The notes under the pieces are model-generated. The model worked only from the letters and a program-made list of their open reading frames with translations. It was not told where the DNA came from and searched no databases. Shown here piece by piece: positions 44,419 through 52,691 of a stretch of 64,000 nucleotides of DNA. The stretch is from Bog-257 sp963846715 (GTDB lineage Bacteria > Acidobacteriota > Terriglobia > Terriglobales > Acidobacteriaceae): positions 62,001-126,000 of the forward strand of contig CAWJXA010000008.1 of NCBI GenBank assembly GCA_963846715.1, written 5' to 3'. Positions within the stretch are counted from its first letter, which is position 1. The number at the start of each line of letters is the position of its first letter. The position numbers were made by a program, and so were the translations under genes.

Positions 44419-46680
44419 TCATGCGAGCAAGTCTTCAATCCTCACCGGCAGTTCCCGCACACGGACACCGGTTGCATGGTGCACCGCATCGGTAATTGCA
44501 GCGGCTATGCCGGCCAACCCGATCTCGCCAATGCCGCGCGCTCCGATCTGGTTGATCTCCTTGTCGGGATGGGCGAGGAAGTGCACTTCGACTGAGGGTG
44601 CGTCGGCATTCACCGCAACCAGGTAGTCAGCCAGACTGCTGTTGATGGGCGCGCCGTTTTGGGGATCGTATTCCGTGCACTCCAGCAGCGCCATGCCGAC
44701 CCCCATCACCACCGCGCCCTGAATCTGATTGCGGCCAGCCAATGTGTTGATGATCTGGCCGGCATCGATCACGGTCACGACTCGACTGACGCGCAAACGC
44801 GCGATCTCCGGTTGCCAGGTGACCTCGACGAAGTGACACCCGAACGATTGGGTGGAGAACTTAGCCTCTGGGTCGCCGAACGTGCCCGCAGATTGGCCAT
44901 TGCCTGTAACCTGGCGGAGCTTGGCGCGTCGAAGCAGCTCGGAAAAAGGCACGCCCTTCTCCGGACCTTCCTCCTTAAGAAACAGTGCACCGTTATCGAA
45001 GCTCACGTCCTCGGGCTTGTGATTGACGAACGGAGATTCCGGCGTGGAGACGGCAACCGTTTTGAGCAACTCAATCGCCTGGTCGGCTGCGGCAAATACG
45101 GCATTCACTAGCGAGGGCGTGGCCATCGAGCCACCCGAGAGCGGGCCTTCAGGAAGGGCAGTATCGCCGAGGTCGACTTCCACCTTCTCCAGCGGAACGC
45201 CTGTTCTTGCCGATGCCAGCTGTGCGAGGACGGTATAGGTGCCGGTGCCGATGTCCTGGGTGGCGCTGGCCACGCGGCAGGAGCCGTCGTCGCGAAGCTG
45301 AAGGTTGACCGCGGCAGGGAAGCGGGCTGCGACCCATGAGCACCCAGCCATTCCCCATCCCAGAGTTAAGCCATCGCGCTGCATCGAGCCGACGGCAGGG
45401 TTGCGCTGGGACCAGCCGAATTTTTCCGCGCCCAGTTGAAAGCATTCGAGCATGTGCCGCGACGAAAATGGGAGCCCCTGGCCCTCATCGATCTTGGGCT
45501 CGTTGATGACGCGAAGTTGGACGGGGTCCATGCTCAATTGATGAGCCAGGTCGTTCATCGCGGATTCGATCGCATAAAGTCCGGGAACCCGGCCAGGACC
45601 GCGCATATCGGCGCCCCCGCCGATGTTTCGCCTGGCGCGGCCAAAGGTCACGCGCAGATTAGGCACGCTGTACTGGAATGGCGTGGCTTCGCCGCAGCCT
45701 TCATGGTGGGCCTCAAGCATCGACCGTGTGTAGATGTAATCGTGCTGCAGCGAAAGCAGCTTCCCCTCCGTGGTTGCACCCAGGCGAACGCGCTGCTGCG
45801 TGCGGGGCCGATGTCCGACGGCGTGGAACATCATTTTGCGGGGTAGCACCAGTCTCACCGGGCTGCCCAGTTGGCGCGCAGCCGCGGCCGCCAGCGGACA
45901 CAACGTCCACGGCCATAGCTTGCTGCCGAATCCCGACCCTACGAACTTGGTGATTACGCGAACGTTTTCGACTGGCAGGCCGAACATCTGCGCCAGGACA
46001 CTTCGCAGATTGACCACTCCTTGTGAGGACTCGTACAAGGTCAAGGTTGAGCCCTCCCAGACCGCGGTGGTGGAGTGGGGCTCAAGTGGATTGTGCGTCT
46101 CAAATGGCGTGACGTAAGTGTGATCGAGTTTGACCGGCGAGCCGGCGAAAGCAGCGTCGGGATCGCCGCGCTGACTTTCTAAACGCTTCATCGGCCCAAA
46201 GGTTGTCATGACTTCGTCGGGCTCGTCGTCAGCTACGAGCTGCGGTTCAACGTCAGGCGGCTCGGCAGCATAGGTTGCGAGGACTGCATCGGCAGCGGCT
46301 TTGGCGGTTTCAAACGTCTCCGCCACGGCAACCGCAATGTACTGGCCGTAGTAGCGAACGACGTCGTCTTCAAAAGGTGGACGGCGCTCTTCGCAGATGC
46401 CTGAGAAACCCGGCCCCGCAACCGAACGATAAATCTTGCCGATATTGCCGCGGTGCAAGATGGCAACTACGCCGGGCATCTTCTCAGCCGCGGCAGTATC
46501 GAGCTTGGTCATCTGGCCCTTCGCGATGGTCGCACCGACCGGCACCGCATACAGCATCCCGGGAAAATGAAAGTCTGAAGTGTACTGAGCGACGCCTGTG
46601 ACTTTTCGGGGTCCTTCAAACCGGACCGTGTCGCGCCCGATGGGCGAGTCGGCCGGTGATGCTTGCGTTTGAATCGGCAT
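44419..46680 (-). CDS. paoC: Molybdopterin-binding subunit of a xanthine dehydrogenase-family aldehyde oxidoreductase
   Basis: 753 residues. The two large molybdenum-cofactor domains of the xanthine oxidase family are complete: the aldehyde oxidase a/b hammerhead at 19-125 (GRDTVRFEGPRKVTGVAQYT), then cofactor-binding blocks including VGSGFGSKLWPW, ADMRGPGRVPGLYAIESAMN, SATQDIGTGTYTVLAQLAS and the catalytic Glu in QIGARGIGEIGLAGIAAAI near the C-terminus. It oxidises an aldehyde or N-heterocycle with water. Gene order (Fe-S, FAD, Mo) and sequence are closest to E. coli PaoABC (YagTSR). It begins 23 bases after the FAD subunit gene. The paoC symbol is by analogy; the substrate is not established. 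Confidence 0.88.
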   Translation of the reverse strand: MPIQTQASPADSPIGRDTVRFEGPRKVTGVAQYTSDFHFPGMLYAVPVGATIAKGQMTKLDTAAAEKMPGVVAILHRGNIGKIYRSVAGPGFSGICEERRPPFEDDVVRYYGQYIAVAVAETFETAKAAADAVLATYAAEPPDVEPQLVADDEPDEVMTTFGPMKRLESQRGDPDAAFAGSPVKLDHTYVTPFETHNPLEPHSTTAVWEGSTLTLYESSQGVVNLRSVLAQMFGLPVENVRVITKFVGSGFGSKLWPWTLCPLAAAAARQLGSPVRLVLPRKMMFHAVGHRPRTQQRVRLGATTEGKLLSLQHDYIYTRSMLEAHHEGCGEATPFQYSVPNLRVTFGRARRNIGGGADMRGPGRVPGLYAIESAMNDLAHQLSMDPVQLRVINEPKIDEGQGLPFSSRHMLECFQLGAEKFGWSQRNPAVGSMQRDGLTLGWGMAGCSWVAARFPAAVNLQLRDDGSCRVASATQDIGTGTYTVLAQLASARTGVPLEKVEVDLGDTALPEGPLSGGSMATPSLVNAVFAAADQAIELLKTVAVSTPESPFVNHKPEDVSFDNGALFLKEEGPEKGVPFSELLRRAKLRQVTGNGQSAGTFGDPEAKFSTQSFGCHFVEVTWQPEIARLRVSRVVTVIDAGQIINTLAGRNQIQGAVVMGVGMALLECTEYDPQNGAPINSSLADYLVAVNADAPSVEVHFLAHPDKEINQIGARGIGEIGLAGIAAAITDAVHHATGVRVRELPVRIEDLLA

Positions 46681-46703
46681 GGTTGCTTCTCCCTTCGGCC
46701 GGA

Positions 46704-47705
46704 TTAACCGTTCGCCGCGGTTTGCAGGGCGTGCACAAGGCAGCGCTTCGCCAGTTCAATCTTGCATTTGTTTTCGCTCTGCGGCTTGGCATTTCGCAGC
46801 GCGGCTTCGGCGGCCTGGCGGAAGTTGGCTGCATTAGCGGGCTTGCCGGTGAGCGCGGCCTCGGCTTCGGGCGAGCGCCAGGGCTTAGTTCCAACTCCAC
46901 CCAAGGCGATCCGGATGTAGCCGATATTTTCACCAACGACAGTCATCACTACAGCCGCCGAGGCAAGAGCGAATTCATAGGAGGCCCGGTCGCGCAGTTT
47001 CAAATAGACCTGCCTGCTTCCCGAGCGAGGCGGCGGCAGCGTGACATGCGTGATGAGGTCGCCCGATTCAAGCACCGTCTCCCGCTGTGGTGTATCGCCC
47101 GGCAGCAGGTGGAAATCGCCGATGGGAATGGAGCGTAACCCCTGGGGGCCCTGCACGTGGATGACAGCCTCCAGCGCAGCCATTGCGACGCACATATCCG
47201 ATGGGTTGGTGGCGATGCAATGATCGCTGGCTCCTAGGATGGCGAGTGTGCGATTGCTGCCGGTGATGGCGGGGCAGCCGGTTCCTGGTTGGCGTTTATT
47301 GCAGGGCATGGCCGTGTCGCGGAAGTAGACGCACCGCGTTCTCTGCACCAGGTTTCCGGCGGTGGTAGCCATGTTGCGGATCTGCCCCGAGGCACCGGAA
47401 AGAATCGCCTGGGAGAGCACGGAATAGTCGCGCTGCACTCTTGCGTGATTCGCCAAATCTGAATTGCGAACCGTGGCGCCGATCTTCAGGCCGCCGTCGG
47501 ACGTGTCTTCGATACTGTCGAGCGGAAGGCGATTGATATCGAGCACGCGCGTGGGGGTCTCGACGTTCAGCTTCATCAGATCGAGGAGCGTAGTACCGCC
47601 TCCCAGGAAGCGCACATCTGCGCCCTGCTGGGCTGTTTTTGCATGCGCGGCGGCGTTGATCGCTGCTGCGGAATCTGCAGGCCGGCTGAATTCAAAGATA
47701 TGCAT
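46704..47705 (-). CDS. paoB: FAD-binding subunit of the molybdenum hydroxylase
   Basis: 333 residues of the CO-dehydrogenase-flavoprotein fold. The FAD loop AAQQGADVRFLGGGTTLLDLMK-type segment is at about 22-45, followed by MATTAGNLVQRTRC. Cysteines in RCVYFRDTAMPCNKRQPGTG, CPAI and ASDHCIATNPSDM match the extra [4Fe-4S] insertion that distinguishes PaoB/YagS from xanthine dehydrogenase FAD subunits. It passes electrons from the 2Fe-2S subunit to an acceptor. It lies 18 bases downstream of the iron-sulfur subunit gene in the same operon. Confidence 0.88.
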   Translation of the reverse strand: MHIFEFSRPADSAAAINAAAHAKTAQQGADVRFLGGGTTLLDLMKLNVETPTRVLDINRLPLDSIEDTSDGGLKIGATVRNSDLANHARVQRDYSVLSQAILSGASGQIRNMATTAGNLVQRTRCVYFRDTAMPCNKRQPGTGCPAITGSNRTLAILGASDHCIATNPSDMCVAMAALEAVIHVQGPQGLRSIPIGDFHLLPGDTPQRETVLESGDLITHVTLPPPRSGSRQVYLKLRDRASYEFALASAAVVMTVVGENIGYIRIALGGVGTKPWRSPEAEAALTGKPANAANFRQAAEAALRNAKPQSENKCKIELAKRCLVHALQTAANG

Positions 47706-47723
47706 GGGAAATCTCCACTCGCC

Positions 47724-48254
47724 TTATGCGCGTTTCCGAACTTGTTGGATTGCGGCCACGATATTGGCGTAGGCGCCACACCGGCAGATGTTGCCGCTCA
47801 TCAGTTCCTTCACGGCTACGTCGTCTGGACCGCATGGCTCTTCAAGCAGCGCCACCGCCGACATGATCTGGCCGGAGGTGCAATACCCGCACTGATAAGC
47901 GTCGCAAGCCAGAAATGCCGCCTGCATGGGATGCATGGCTTCGGGTGTGCCCAGACCTTCGACCGTCGTGATCTCTTCTCCGTCGTGTAGCAGAGCGAGA
48001 CTGAGACAGGAGAGCACTCTTCTGCCATTTACGTGCACCGTACACGCGCCGCACTGCCCGTGATCGCAACCTTTTTTCGATCCGGTCAGTTCTACTGATT
48101 CGCGAACGCAATCCAGCAGCGTGGTACGGGGATCGATCCGCAACGAATGTTCCTTACCGTTAATGCGCAGTGTGATTGGAACTGCGAGTTCGGTAGCGGA
48201 ATTCTCCGCCCGTCCAGGAGTCACGGGTCGTGTCGCAGCGATAGAGGCTTCCAT
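47724..48254 (-). CDS. paoA: [2Fe-2S] subunit of the molybdenum hydroxylase
   Basis: 176 residues. The plant-ferredoxin-like domain has KKGCDHGQCGACTVHVNGRR and a fourth Cys at VLSC. The helical second domain has QCGYCTSGQIMSAV and SGNICRCGAY, binding the second [2Fe-2S] cluster. PaoA of E. coli has a Tat leader with an RR motif for periplasmic export of the whole complex. Here the 30-residue N-terminus (MEASIAATRPVTPGR...) has no twin arginine or hydrophobic core, so this complex is predicted cytosolic. It is the first gene of the paoABC-like operon, 84 bases after the cupin gene. Confidence 0.88.
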   Translation of the reverse strand: MEASIAATRPVTPGRAENSATELAVPITLRINGKEHSLRIDPRTTLLDCVRESVELTGSKKGCDHGQCGACTVHVNGRRVLSCLSLALLHDGEEITTVEGLGTPEAMHPMQAAFLACDAYQCGYCTSGQIMSAVALLEEPCGPDDVAVKELMSGNICRCGAYANIVAAIQQVRKRA

Positions 48255-48338
48255 AATTTTTCCTTGCCTGGGGCGCCAATGGTCATGTGCTCATCGACGC
48301 TTTCTTCTAAAGCCTAATCATCATCAGCAGCTTCGGAC

Positions 48339-48815
48339 CTAACCGGTGTGTGCATTCCGCGGATCGTCTTTCGGGTTCAGGTACTCAAGGCCGAGAGGTC
48401 CTATGGCAGTCACCTGCGTGATGTAGTCGCCGGACTTGGCCCAATGGAAATGGGCCGTATCGCCGGGCAGAACGACTACGTCGCCGGGGGCATAGGCTTG
48501 CAACTTATCGGCATCGAACTGATCACCCAGGCCAATGTAGAAGACGCCGGAAATAACCGTGTAAACCCGGTCCTCGGGGTGTTTGTGCGGCATCAACTTC
48601 ACACCGCGAGGCACGTGGACCCTGATGGTGTAAGGGCCTTTCTCCGAAGGTTGACCTACAACGACGGCGAGGCGCACCGACGGAGGGAACGAAGCAAACG
48701 GCTGCCACTCGATGTCCTCGGAGAGGATTGCCTTGAAAACAGCTTCCCCGGGCTGATGGGACCGAACTTTTTCTTTGGTTGTTTCTGTGCCGAGGGTGGT
48801 TTGCTTACCTGACAT
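48339..48815 (-). CDS. Cupin-domain protein
   Basis: About 158 residues from ATG 48815 (MSGKQTTLG), which has AGGAAGG about 6 bases upstream. Longer in-frame starts lack a ribosome-binding site. The single cupin domain has motif 1 HVPRGVKLMPHKHPEDRVYT with two histidines and a Glu/Asp, and motif 2 YAPGDVVVLPGDTAHFHW. Small cupins of this kind bind a metal and act as sensors, dioxygenases or isomerases; the exact role is unknown. It is on the same strand upstream of the molybdenum hydroxylase operon and may be co-transcribed. Confidence 0.82.
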   Translation of the reverse strand: MSGKQTTLGTETTKEKVRSHQPGEAVFKAILSEDIEWQPFASFPPSVRLAVVVGQPSEKGPYTIRVHVPRGVKLMPHKHPEDRVYTVISGVFYIGLGDQFDADKLQAYAPGDVVVLPGDTAHFHWAKSGDYITQVTAIGPLGLEYLNPKDDPRNAHTG

Positions 48816-49270
48816 AAAAACCTTCCTCTTCGAAAATCCGTTGGTACGACCGTTCGTGGTAATCGCCGGCAGTTCTTCTTTAAAGGTCGATAATGTTAGC
48901 AAAAATTTGGGCTGCGCGTTGCAGTTGCCAATCCGATTGCATCGCTGGACAAACGAAAACATCAGACCAGAAATGTTGAATTCCGGACAATTGCATTTTG
49001 GTATTGGCTACACCTTCGCATTCGTTGTCGATGTCCGTGCGACCGCTGTCGATGCAGCTTTTGATGTAGTCCAGATTCGCGCCGCCAAGGGAGCACGCCC
49101 GCCCGATGGTTACGACCAGGCATTCAAACCCAATTAACGTTCTATTTACTTTGCAATTAATGCCGGGCGAGATTTTACTGCCCAGAAGAAAAATTGCGGG
49201 TAGCACGACACTCTCGCGCCCGAGTTGCAGGATAATATTCGCGGATCCAAGGTCAAGATTGGAGGACATT
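48816..49270. other. Intergenic stretch, no convincing gene
   Basis: 455 bases between the divergent cupin and metallophosphoesterase genes. Open frames exist on both strands but show no family pattern, no ribosome-binding site and no signal peptide. It is A+T-richer than its neighbours and must contain both promoters. Confidence 0.4.
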
Positions 49271-50584
49271 ATGGCCACCGCGCGTGCCTTCGGCGACCCC
49301 GATTTAACTCCCAACAATTTCAGCCACTTCAGCAAGCAGGAAATTGACGCCGATACCGCGGCCAAGGGCATTGGGCAATTGGAGCCCGTGCCGAGCCCGC
49401 GAAGCACCACGCCGGTGGACTTGAGCAGTGTGATCGGGAGTCCGGCGACGCAGGCGATTCAGAAGGCCGGCAAGATTGTGTTCCATACGGTAGGCGACAC
49501 TGGGGGAATCCATAGTCCCGACTTCCAGTTTGCCGTGGCCGACGCAATGGCCAACGATCCGAGCAGCGGCTCCAGCTTCTGGTATCACCTGGGCGACGTG
49601 GTGTACTACTTTGGCCAGGACCAGTATTACTTCTCGCAGTTCTACGATCCTTATCGCAACTACAACGCGCCCATCTTCGCCATTCCGGGCAATCACGACG
49701 GAGCGATCTTTCAGAACGACCCCGAGAAATCGCTGGAGGCTTTCCTGTCGAACTTCTGCACGCCGCAGCCGACGACTACGTCCGACAGCCAGGGCGCGGT
49801 CCGCACCACCATGGACCAGCCGGGCGTGTACTTCACGCTGAATGCTCCTTTCGTGAAGTTCATCGGCCTGTACTCGAATACATCCGAAGGCGCTACGGAA
49901 GGCGTGATCTCTGGCCACAACGTCGGCAACGCGCAGCTGACCTTCCTGCAGCAACAGTTGAAGGAGGCGGCAGCCGAGCGCGCTAAAGGGCAGTGGCGTG
50001 CGCTGGTGATTGCGACCCACCATCCGCCCTTCACCGGCAGTCCGGACCATGTGCCCAGTCCCACGATGCTGAAGCAAATCGATCAAGCCTGCACAGCAGC
50101 GGGCATTCAGCCCGACATGCATCTTTCCGGCCACGCGCATCTGTATGAGCGCTACACGCGCACGCTCGGCAAGAAGCAGATTCCTTATCTGGTGGCGGGA
50201 ATGGGCGGATATTACAACTTGCCGGGACTGAAGCCACAGGCTGCACCCGGGCCTAAGACGCCAGTGTCGGGCAAGGACGCCAGCGGCAACCCGCTGACGC
50301 TGGAGGCGTACAACGACAACACCTTTGGATTTCTACGAATAACCGTTTCGCCCGCTGCGATTACAGGCGTTTTTATCACGGTCGATCCGGGCACCGGAAA
50401 GACAGGAGTCGGGGACAGCTTCACTGTGGACCTTCAGCCCAACGCGGTTTCCAAGGGCGCTTCCACAAAAGCCGCCGGAGCGAGTGCAGCGCCTGCCAAG
50501 TCGAAACCAACGGGGAAAACCTCAGGTAAGAGTGCGGCAAAAGCTGGTTCTGCTAGGCAAAAGACGCAGGACCGAAGGAAATAG
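49271..50584 (+). CDS. Calcineurin-like metallophosphoesterase
   Basis: 437 residues. ATG 49271 has GGAGG 5 bases upstream; an earlier in-frame start would add 55 unsupported residues. The metallophosphoesterase motifs are all present: HTVGDTGG, YHLGDVVYYFG, IPGNHDGAI, IATHHPPFTGSP and SGHAHLYERYTR. Together they form the dinuclear metal site. No signal peptide is seen although relatives are often exported. Residues about 395-437 form a low-complexity tail of Ala, Lys, Ser and Gly ending in RRK, likely a nucleic acid- or surface-binding extension. Substrate is unknown; the overall layout is similar to purple-acid-phosphatase-like enzymes. Confidence 0.88.
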   Translation: MATARAFGDPDLTPNNFSHFSKQEIDADTAAKGIGQLEPVPSPRSTTPVDLSSVIGSPATQAIQKAGKIVFHTVGDTGGIHSPDFQFAVADAMANDPSSGSSFWYHLGDVVYYFGQDQYYFSQFYDPYRNYNAPIFAIPGNHDGAIFQNDPEKSLEAFLSNFCTPQPTTTSDSQGAVRTTMDQPGVYFTLNAPFVKFIGLYSNTSEGATEGVISGHNVGNAQLTFLQQQLKEAAAERAKGQWRALVIATHHPPFTGSPDHVPSPTMLKQIDQACTAAGIQPDMHLSGHAHLYERYTRTLGKKQIPYLVAGMGGYYNLPGLKPQAAPGPKTPVSGKDASGNPLTLEAYNDNTFGFLRITVSPAAITGVFITVDPGTGKTGVGDSFTVDLQPNAVSKGASTKAAGASAAPAKSKPTGKTSGKSAAKAGSARQKTQDRRK

Positions 50585-50591
50585 TTCGCGG

Positions 50592-51092
50592 CTACCGCTG
50601 TCCAGCCAAGGTTTGCCGAAGGTAACCTGCGACGTCACTGACGAAGCTATGTACCGAGGCCTCCGCGATGCGATGACCGACGATGGTGTTCATCGTCTTT
50701 CCCACGGCACCAAAAGGTGGTTGGTAAACCCCGGAAAAATCCAACTGGGTTTCGGTTGCGGTCAGCGGGTACGCGGAAAGCTCGCCCCGCATGAGGGGGA
50801 ACAACCGAGGCAGGGTTGCGGCCTCCCACTCCAGGAGCAATTTCATGCTCGCGCTGGAAGTGACATCGGCGGCCTTCTCCTCAACGCCTTTCACGACCAC
50901 GTTGATGTCGGCCTTCACTGCAATACCCGCGAAATCGACGTGCAGTTCAGCGGCCACCGATTCGGCCCGTGAAGCAGCCGCCTTGGTGGCGGACTGGAAC
51001 ACTGCGACTGCGTTGTGTCTCAGCGTATCGCGAACGCGATCGTAGGGATGGTTCACGTAGTCGTAGCTGCGAATCTCAGGTCCGGTGTTCAT
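50592..51092 (-). CDS. Hypothetical SRPBCC-like protein
   Basis: About 166 residues from ATG 51092 (MNTGPEIRSYDYVNHPY); the earlier in-frame start has no support. Alternating beta strands and a long C-terminal helix (VGHRIAEASVHSFVSDVAGY) suggest a START/SRPBCC-like ligand-binding fold, but no family is firmly recognised. It is convergent with the metallophosphoesterase gene, 7 bases apart. Confidence 0.6.
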   Translation of the reverse strand: MNTGPEIRSYDYVNHPYDRVRDTLRHNAVAVFQSATKAAASRAESVAAELHVDFAGIAVKADINVVVKGVEEKAADVTSSASMKLLLEWEAATLPRLFPLMRGELSAYPLTATETQLDFSGVYQPPFGAVGKTMNTIVGHRIAEASVHSFVSDVAGYLRQTLAGQR

Positions 51093-51205
51093 AAAACGTC
51101 GTTCCGACCCAATACAACCTGGGCAATCACGCAACTGTACCATAGCGCGGGCCAAGGTTGATGTTGCCGATTTTGGCGGTACTGATCTAATTGTATGTTG
51201 GTTGC

Positions 51206-51589
51206 CTATCGGGCAGGGCGACGGGATTGTACCGCTAGGGATTTCTCGGTGCGCTCTTTTCTCTGATCATACTTCGCATAGAAAAAAACGCTTACGAGAG
51301 CGACAAGACTTCCAATGATCGTGGCTAGGCCGGAAGAGTTCTTGCCTTGGAGAATCAGGTAAAATCCCTCCACTAAGGCGACTAGCACGATTATGAAGGC
51401 GAACCACGAGCCTCGCGTTTGGTTCGCCACGTTACCATCTACAACGCGACGCTCCAATTGCTCACGGTGTTCGCGCTGCTTCTCTGCCATAACCATAATG
51501 CGTTCTGCGCCGTTTGGTATTACTTCGTTGTATTTTGCGAGAAGGCTCGGCAACGGAAGCGGGCCAGAGAACGAAGCTTCATATTGCAT
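51206..51589 (-). CDS. DUF2335 small membrane protein
   Basis: 127 residues. The N-terminal GPLPLPSLLAKYNEVIPNGA and ERIMVMAEKQREHREQLERR are a DUF2335 signature. Two membrane helices follow (GSWFAFIIVLVALVEGFYLI and GLATIIGSLVALVSVFFYAK) and a short basic tail. DUF2335 proteins are small predicted inner-membrane proteins of unknown role, often found on mobile or phage-derived DNA. It reads downstream of the 69-residue gene at 51643-51852, 53 bases apart, and the two probably form a unit. Confidence 0.8.
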   Translation of the reverse strand: MQYEASFSGPLPLPSLLAKYNEVIPNGAERIMVMAEKQREHREQLERRVVDGNVANQTRGSWFAFIIVLVALVEGFYLILQGKNSSGLATIIGSLVALVSVFFYAKYDQRKERTEKSLAVQSRRPAR

Positions 51590-51642
51590 GAGCGCTTGTC
51601 CTGCCCGATCTCTATTCCTGTCCCGCTTATCGTTCAGGAGGA

Positions 51643-51852
51643 TTAGGCAGCGTCGCGAGCTTGTTCAAGGGCTTCGTAGATGTCTTGCCCGACTACCAAC
51701 CAGTCAGCGGCAAGAGCCTTCGCGTCGGCTTCGGCTGGTGATGGACTGATGTTATATCCATCCAATTGTCCCCAGAGGTCAAGAACTCTGGCCGCGCCGG
51801 ATGCGAATGAAGGCTGCGCGAAGAGAAAATCGGATTTTACCTTTTTGGTCAT
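51643..51852 (-). CDS. Small hypothetical protein paired with DUF2335
   Basis: 69 residues. The sequence FAQPSFASGAARVLDLWGQL and DAKALAADWLVVGQDIYEAL matches from memory a short conserved bacterial hypothetical protein often encoded directly upstream of DUF2335 genes. It has no membrane helix or metal motif. The conserved ADWxxVGQD helix may be an interaction surface. Function is unknown. Confidence 0.65.
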   Translation of the reverse strand: MTKKVKSDFLFAQPSFASGAARVLDLWGQLDGYNISPSPAEADAKALAADWLVVGQDIYEALEQARDAA

Positions 51853-51999
51853 ACGCGCTTTTCTTAGACGGTGGGAATACTACCACAACTGACCACCACC
51901 GTATGTGATGAATCGGCTAATTGCTTGGTTTCATGAGCCAGAAGATGGGAGAGCCGTCTTTGCTAAGTACATTAAAACACATATACTTACTTGTGTCAA

Positions 52000-52685
52000 A
52001 AGCCGATTAGTTCTTCCAAGCTCTAAACGTGATCCGTGATTCCTGCTGCAATCGTGGGAGTCACCACGATAGCAGTATTCACACGACGCATGTTATACCA
52101 CGCAACCCAAGGGCCACGCACGCCTCGTGATTCGCCAGCTTGCGCTGCATGCGTTCGGTCGGCGAACGTAGCGGCGAAGGTGAGTCCGAACGGAAAGGTT
52201 CAACCGCTCGACGTGTGATGTGCTGGTGAGACGCGGCTCGGGCTGTCCGCTCCGAACGCTTGGGATTGTCCCGGTCACCCGACTCGTGGCACGAAACCAA
52301 TTAGGCCCGACGAAACCAGGACTGCTGTACAGCTTTATCAATTGCGCGTAATGGGTGTGCACATCGAATTGCGCGTCCACCGCATCAACGTATGCCTTGA
52401 GACCATCGGTTGTTAGCTGGAACATGCCTTCCGCTCGTGCCCGTAGATCACGCATGAGTTCCTACGCGCTGTCCGCGTCCCGATTCCCAATTTGGTGCGA
52501 GATTCTCAACTTCGTTTCGCTGTCAAGCGCCAACCAAGTCCACACGCTGCCCCATTCTTTCGGGGCATTGGAGCGCAAGCGGTTTTCGCGGCAGCCAACC
52601 GAAACACTACCCGGCAAGGATTTTGCTTGTATGATATCTTGCGCTTCTTTAGATTCAAGCGATTGTTGTGCTCCAGGGTGAGGAG
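52000..52685 (-). pseudogene. IS1-type transposase, multiply frameshifted
   Basis: On the minus strand the pieces read in order: GSVWTWLALDSETKLRISHQ then IGNRDADSA (52462-52560), RARAEGMFQLTTDGLKAYVD with HYAQLIKLYSSPGF and HVERLNLSVRTHLRRYVRRP (52130-52455), KLANHEACVAL, then AWYNMRRVNTAIVVTPTIAA and GITDHV followed by an in-frame TAG where the family has Trp, then SLEELIG. These are the ordered blocks of the IS1-type DDE transposase family. At least three frame changes and one stop codon make it inactive. It directly precedes the succinate dehydrogenase operon. Confidence 0.8.
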
Positions 52686-52691
52686 GCAGGA

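Noticed and set aside
48880..49410. Minus-strand frame of 176 codons before the metallophosphoesterase
   Set aside because: Overlaps the start of a well-supported gene, lacks a ribosome-binding site and matches no family I know.
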